In this document: in pieces, positions 7,959 to 10,690 of the stretch
Layout: every line of letters begins with the position of its first letter
How positions within the stretch are numbered: position 1 is the first letter of the stretch
Source: Strigomonas culicis
Taxonomy: Eukaryota; Euglenozoa; Kinetoplastea; Trypanosomatida; Trypanosomatidae
Length of the DNA stretch: 10,690 nucleotides
NCBI GenBank assembly: GCA_000482145.1
Contig: AUXH01000638.1
Span: 1-10,690, forward strand
Direction of reading: 5' to 3'
Position numbers and translations under genes: made by a program
The notes under the pieces: generated by a model
Database searches by the model: none
What the model saw: the letters and a program-made list of their open reading frames with translations, nothing else
Told to the model about the DNA's origin: nothing

Positions 7959-8525
7959 TCAAGCATTGTGGTGTTGCAACACAGTCACGGAGAGCGAGCG
8001 CTTCCCTTTACCTCGGTACACTCGCACATTCACACCGACGGGGTCCATTGACGTGTCGGGCACGAGAGGGGCGTACGGATTGTGGGCGTGCGGCAGCTTC
8101 CACAGCGGGAGGCCGCTCCCGTCGCGCGCGGCACGCTCCTCGCCGCAGACGGAGAGGTACGGGTTGTGGGTGTACACCGCCGCCGCCGTCGCACGAGGCG
8201 GGGGCGGAGGCGGCGCACAGGGAGTCGAGTCCGCAGGCGACCAGGCGGCCTCATTCCGCTGGGCCTTCTTCGCGGCGGCCATCTGGCGGCCTCGCTCCTG
8301 GTAGGCTCGGATCGCTTCTTCCGTCACAAGACCCTGCGCACAGTTCTGCTCCACCGTGCGCAGCTGGTGCTCGCCGTGTGCAAACCGGCAGCGCGGGCCG
8401 TAGCGGCATTTTCCGCTGGCCTGGTGTCGTTTGCAGGGCATGGTCTTGTACAGAGTGGGCTCACACATCTCACACGCAGGAGCGCACGGCTCCACGCGGT
8501 CCACGGAGGGCTTCGAGCGCGACAT
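7959..8525 (-). CDS. CCCH zinc-finger RNA-binding protein with two HNPY motifs (188 aa)
   Basis: The first ATG is 8523-8525; upstream the frame extends only to a TTG. The stop is TGA. One CCCH finger, C31-x8-C40-x5-C46-x3-H50, sits in the context LYKTMPC and FAHGEHQLR, as in TTP/TIS11-type fingers that bind AU-rich RNA. Extra cysteines precede it (C14, C18, C21). The rest is probably disordered, with a Pro run at 105-110. Two HNPY tetrapeptides lie at 120-123 and 148-151. In Trypanosoma brucei an H(D/E/N)PY motif in ZC3H11 and other proteins contacts MKT1, which with PBP1 stabilises mRNAs and promotes translation. By inference this protein recruits that complex to target mRNAs. In trypanosomatids such proteins act in place of transcriptional control. 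The gene is preceded by a 213-bp repeat shared with a broken copy downstream. I cannot assign a ZC3H number. Confidence 0.9.
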   Translation of the reverse strand: MSRSKPSVDRVEPCAPACEMCEPTLYKTMPCKRHQASGKCRYGPRCRFAHGEHQLRTVEQNCAQGLVTEEAIRAYQERGRQMAAAKKAQRNEAAWSPADSTPCAPPPPPPRATAAAVYTHNPYLSVCGEERAARDGSGLPLWKLPHAHNPYAPLVPDTSMDPVGVNVRVYRGKGKRSLSVTVLQHHNA

Positions 8526-8545
8526 GTCGTCAGTGGCCAGAGGCG

Positions 8546-8758
8546 GTTGGCGGTTCGTAACGAGGGTGGTGGGGAGGGACAAGGGAAAGTGAGAAACTTA
8601 CGCGACGCGAGTAGGCGCAGAGAGAGAAAGAGATAGAGGGGGGGGGGAGGGAGAGAAGTGCCATGTGGGTGCATCATGGGCCGTTCACGACAACACGAAA
8701 GGAAGCGGCGACCGCCGCCGACGCTGGTTCCGGCAAGACGCGGAGAAGGTTCACTTAA
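8546..8758. repeat. Direct repeat copy B (213 bp), 5' flank of the intact CCCH gene
   Basis: Partner of 7545-7757, 1001 bp away in the same orientation, differing only by two one-base indels. The minus strand carries a pyrimidine tract with C10 (8647-8638) and CT repeats, then an AG at 8598-8597. Confidence 0.95.
8597..8665 (-). promoter_or_regulatory. Predicted trans-splice acceptor of the intact CCCH gene
   Basis: The minus-strand tract at about 8660-8617 is almost all pyrimidine. The next AG is at 8598-8597, giving a 5' UTR of about 71 nt. The same sequence lies before the broken copy (AG 7597-7596). Confidence 0.55.
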
Positions 8759-8974
8759 GAACACTAGAGGTGAATAGGGAGAGGAGTGTTATTTTTTGTT
8801 CGTTGAACGACATGGGGAAAATTGAAACAAACAAACAAACATAAAGATAGTGTACAATAATCATATATACAAATGGATCAACTCTCGGATGAAGAAATGC
8901 TCATACAATGCGTTGGTAGGAAAAGAGGCCATGTACAACGACATAAATGCACAAGACAAATAACAGTAAAAGTA

Positions 8975-10171
8975 CTACTGTTTCTCATTGTTGAGACTTG
9001 CCGTGTAATCTCTCTTCACCTTGTTGACAAACGATGTTTTGAACTTCACCTGCTGTGAAATTTTCAGCATGTTGGAAGGATCCTTGTTTTCCTGGATGCT
9101 CTTTAATACAAGCAGCACGCCAGTCTCTGTATTTTGCGATAGAAGAAGCGCCCGGTCCATTTTGAGTAGCGCAAGCGCAATACGGTAGACGGGCTTCCAG
9201 CCCTCGCAGAGGAAGCGATCCCATATGCGGGAGATGAGGTTGAAATTCAAATAATACGTGAAGACGGTCAGAAACCAGTGGGTTGCATAAAATGAGCTGT
9301 TGATATTATGGTCGTCGTGAATATGTTGATAGACTTTCTTGTTCGTTTGCTGTAAGAGCCGTTCAAATACAAAAAAGTGCATGTGTAATCCAGGGAAACC
9401 TGTCTGATATAAGTGTTTCATCTCGTATGGTTCATGTTCCATTAACCCACAGAAGCACCAAAATGTGTTCTCTTCATTTTCAATTTGCAACAGCAATGTT
9501 GCCGCCAGAAAACCCATTCCTTGACAGTAGCCTACTTGGGGGTTGTAGTTGACATATGCACGGAGAATATTACGCAGCTGGCGTTGACCAGCTCCTTGCG
9601 ACCCGGTCTCGAAAAGCTGGTGTGTAGGAAAGGTACGATCGAGGTCCCGCTCAATAATATCACCAGCCTGCCTGTCAGCCAAAGGGGCATCTCGGTAATC
9701 GGTATAGCTACCCCCCTCGCCGCCCTTGTGCCGAGACCTTTTTCCACTGCCACCGAGCAGAAAACGTGACCACGCCTGCTTTCGATACTGTTGCGGAATA
9801 CCTTGCCGACACAGCTTCTTCTTAATCTCCATGGATGTATCATTCCAATGCTGTAGTACGTACTGCCACTTGCGAACAGTGGCCGTGGGCGTGGGGTGTG
9901 CACGCGCATACTGCTGCTCCAATATCTTCTCGTCCTGTGTCACTCGAAACCCGAAGGAGTCAAAACACGGAAGGTACTCTTCCATGCTGAACACAGGCTG
10001 GTCACTTGGGTGCGAGGCGCAGCTCGCCTCGCCTTGAGCCTCGGACACGCGTACGACATCACCACGGCTGGCAGTCCCCGTGCCCATGTCCACGCGAAAG
10101 CGTCGACCTGTTGTGGACGTAATATTCGCACCCCCAACATGCACTTCCTCGGCGTGCAGCGTACTCAGCAT
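8975..10171 (-). CDS. TBC-domain Rab GTPase-activating protein 2 (398 aa)
   Basis: The first ATG is at 10169-10171; the frame extends upstream only through a TTG and a hydrophobic, T-rich stretch that is 5' UTR. The stop is TAG. The N-terminal 65 residues show no domain. A pre-TBC motif, DSFGF with a following DEK, lies at about 71-82, then KWQYVLQHW at 101-109. The TBC domain covers about 122-345, with the arginine finger in IERDLDRT (R179), the glutamine finger in VGYCQGM (Q217), and RIWDRFLCEGWK at about 315-326. Both catalytic fingers are present, so it should accelerate GTP hydrolysis on a Rab. The C-terminal tail carries QVKFKT at 374-379, as in the TBC gene at 5301-6734. The two are clearly paralogous but diverged, and this one lacks the Ser/Pro-rich N-terminal extension. 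Its second half uses more A/T-ending codons than TBC 1. The Rab substrate is unknown. Confidence 0.93.
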   Translation of the reverse strand: MLSTLHAEEVHVGGANITSTTGRRFRVDMGTGTASRGDVVRVSEAQGEASCASHPSDQPVFSMEEYLPCFDSFGFRVTQDEKILEQQYARAHPTPTATVRKWQYVLQHWNDTSMEIKKKLCRQGIPQQYRKQAWSRFLLGGSGKRSRHKGGEGGSYTDYRDAPLADRQAGDIIERDLDRTFPTHQLFETGSQGAGQRQLRNILRAYVNYNPQVGYCQGMGFLAATLLLQIENEENTFWCFCGLMEHEPYEMKHLYQTGFPGLHMHFFVFERLLQQTNKKVYQHIHDDHNINSSFYATHWFLTVFTYYLNFNLISRIWDRFLCEGWKPVYRIALALLKMDRALLLSQNTETGVLLVLKSIQENKDPSNMLKISQQVKFKTSFVNKVKRDYTASLNNEKQ

Positions 10172-10690
10172 CCGAGAGATCACGCAGAAGGTACAAGAGC
10201 AAACGATTGGATAAAAAAAGCAAAACAATAAAAAAAAACGCTTTACTGTATAACAAAGGCAGAAAAAAAAAAGGAGTCGAAACAAAAGTCGTTACAGGCT
10301 AGAACGCAACGCGATCATTCAACTGAACAAACGTCAGTACAATACAAAAAAGTGGTGGAAACAGCACGTGAAGCACGGGCTACAACAAGAAAAAGAAAAA
10401 CACGAAAATAAGACGGAATACGAAACAATAATAATAATAATAAACAGAGTACTGAATATATATAAAGAAGGAAAGGATCATCAGCACCGCACCGTACGGT
10501 GTTCACTCTCCACAATAAAAAGAGAATTTAGTATGGACCAGAAAAAAGGTCTGTTATCAAAAGAAGAAGGATACACCAAAAAGAACGGAAGAAAGTACGT
10601 CTGAGACGTAAATAGTTCATATTATACATTGACAGAAACGAATACACGCAGGCATAGAGATTGGTATGGGACTCACGCATTCACAAAAAA
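10172..10690. other. Right-end non-coding region, 519 bp, with predicted splice acceptor at 10246-10247
   Basis: On the minus strand a T-rich tract (about 10285-10250, including a 10-T run) ends in CAG at 10248-10246, giving a 5' UTR of about 75 nt for TBC Rab-GAP 2 with no earlier ATG. Further right the sequence is A-rich on the plus strand, with an AAT microsatellite at about 10427-10443. Open frames at 10315-10515 (minus) and 10368-10604 (plus) begin at TTG and GTG and are low-complexity. I see no gene. Confidence 0.5.

Larger units (their letters stand above)
8526..8974. other. Intergenic region, 449 bp, between intact CCCH gene and TBC Rab-GAP 2
   Basis: It holds repeat copy B (8546-8758) and the presumed 3' UTR of TBC Rab-GAP 2 (about 8760-8974). 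A short CAAA-type repeat lies at about 8826-8840. A plus-strand open frame at 8873-9058 is small, opposite to all other genes and overlaps the TBC coding end, so it is not called. Confidence 0.6.

Noticed and set aside
7661..8560. Plus-strand open frame (299 aa) across the intact CCCH gene and repeat
   Set aside because: It is Arg/Ser/Pro-rich shadow sequence crossing a 3' UTR and the antisense of a clear zinc-finger gene.
10315..10604. Small open frames on both strands at the right end
   Set aside because: They begin at TTG or GTG, are hydrophobic or Lys-rich low complexity, and have no family resemblance.
1..10690. CRISPR array, insertion sequence, tRNA or rRNA genes
   Set aside because: No regularly spaced repeats, transposase-like frames, terminal inverted repeats or RNA-gene signatures were seen. 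The only long repeat is the 213-bp pair.

Overview
The window looks like nuclear DNA of a kinetoplastid protist (trypanosomatid). Every convincing gene is intronless and lies on the minus strand. Each is preceded on that strand by a pyrimidine tract and an AG, as expected for trans-splicing. Coding DNA is GC-rich and the spacers are AT-rich with homopolymer runs. The protein families also fit: a short eIF4G of the trypanosomatid kind, a CCCH zinc-finger protein with HNPY motifs, and TBC Rab-GAPs. This is consistent with one stretch of a polycistronic transcription unit read from high to low coordinates. The intact genes between them end in TAA, TAG and TGA, so the standard genetic code applies. 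I cannot name the species.

Layout in transcription order (right to left): TBC-domain Rab-GAP 2 (8975-10171); intact CCCH zinc-finger gene with two HNPY motifs (7959-8525); a short, diverged second CCCH copy broken by an in-frame TAG (7255-7524); TBC-domain Rab-GAP 1 (5301-6734); a small hypothetical gene with a possible coiled coil (4464-5009); an eIF4G-like scaffold, probably EIF4G3 type (2006-4051); and a hypothetical gene, possibly mitochondrial (292-1272). The ends hold non-coding sequence, including an (AT)20 microsatellite at the left.

The most interesting part is 7255-8758. The two CCCH copies are preceded by 213-bp direct repeats that are identical except for two one-base length differences. 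Their coding parts are strongly diverged, yet the short copy keeps all four zinc ligands and shows synonymous-only change around the last ligand. This pair of CCCH copies sits between two related TBC genes. The repeats bracket the intact zinc-finger gene, so recombination between them could remove or amplify it as a unit of about 1 kb.

Functionally the window mixes translation and mRNA control (eIF4G; CCCH protein with HNPY motifs known in this group to contact MKT1) with membrane traffic (two Rab-GAPs) and two unknowns. Co-transcription in trypanosomatids does not itself imply a shared pathway. Start codons were chosen as the first in-frame ATG after the best predicted splice acceptor. All splice sites are predictions by eye.
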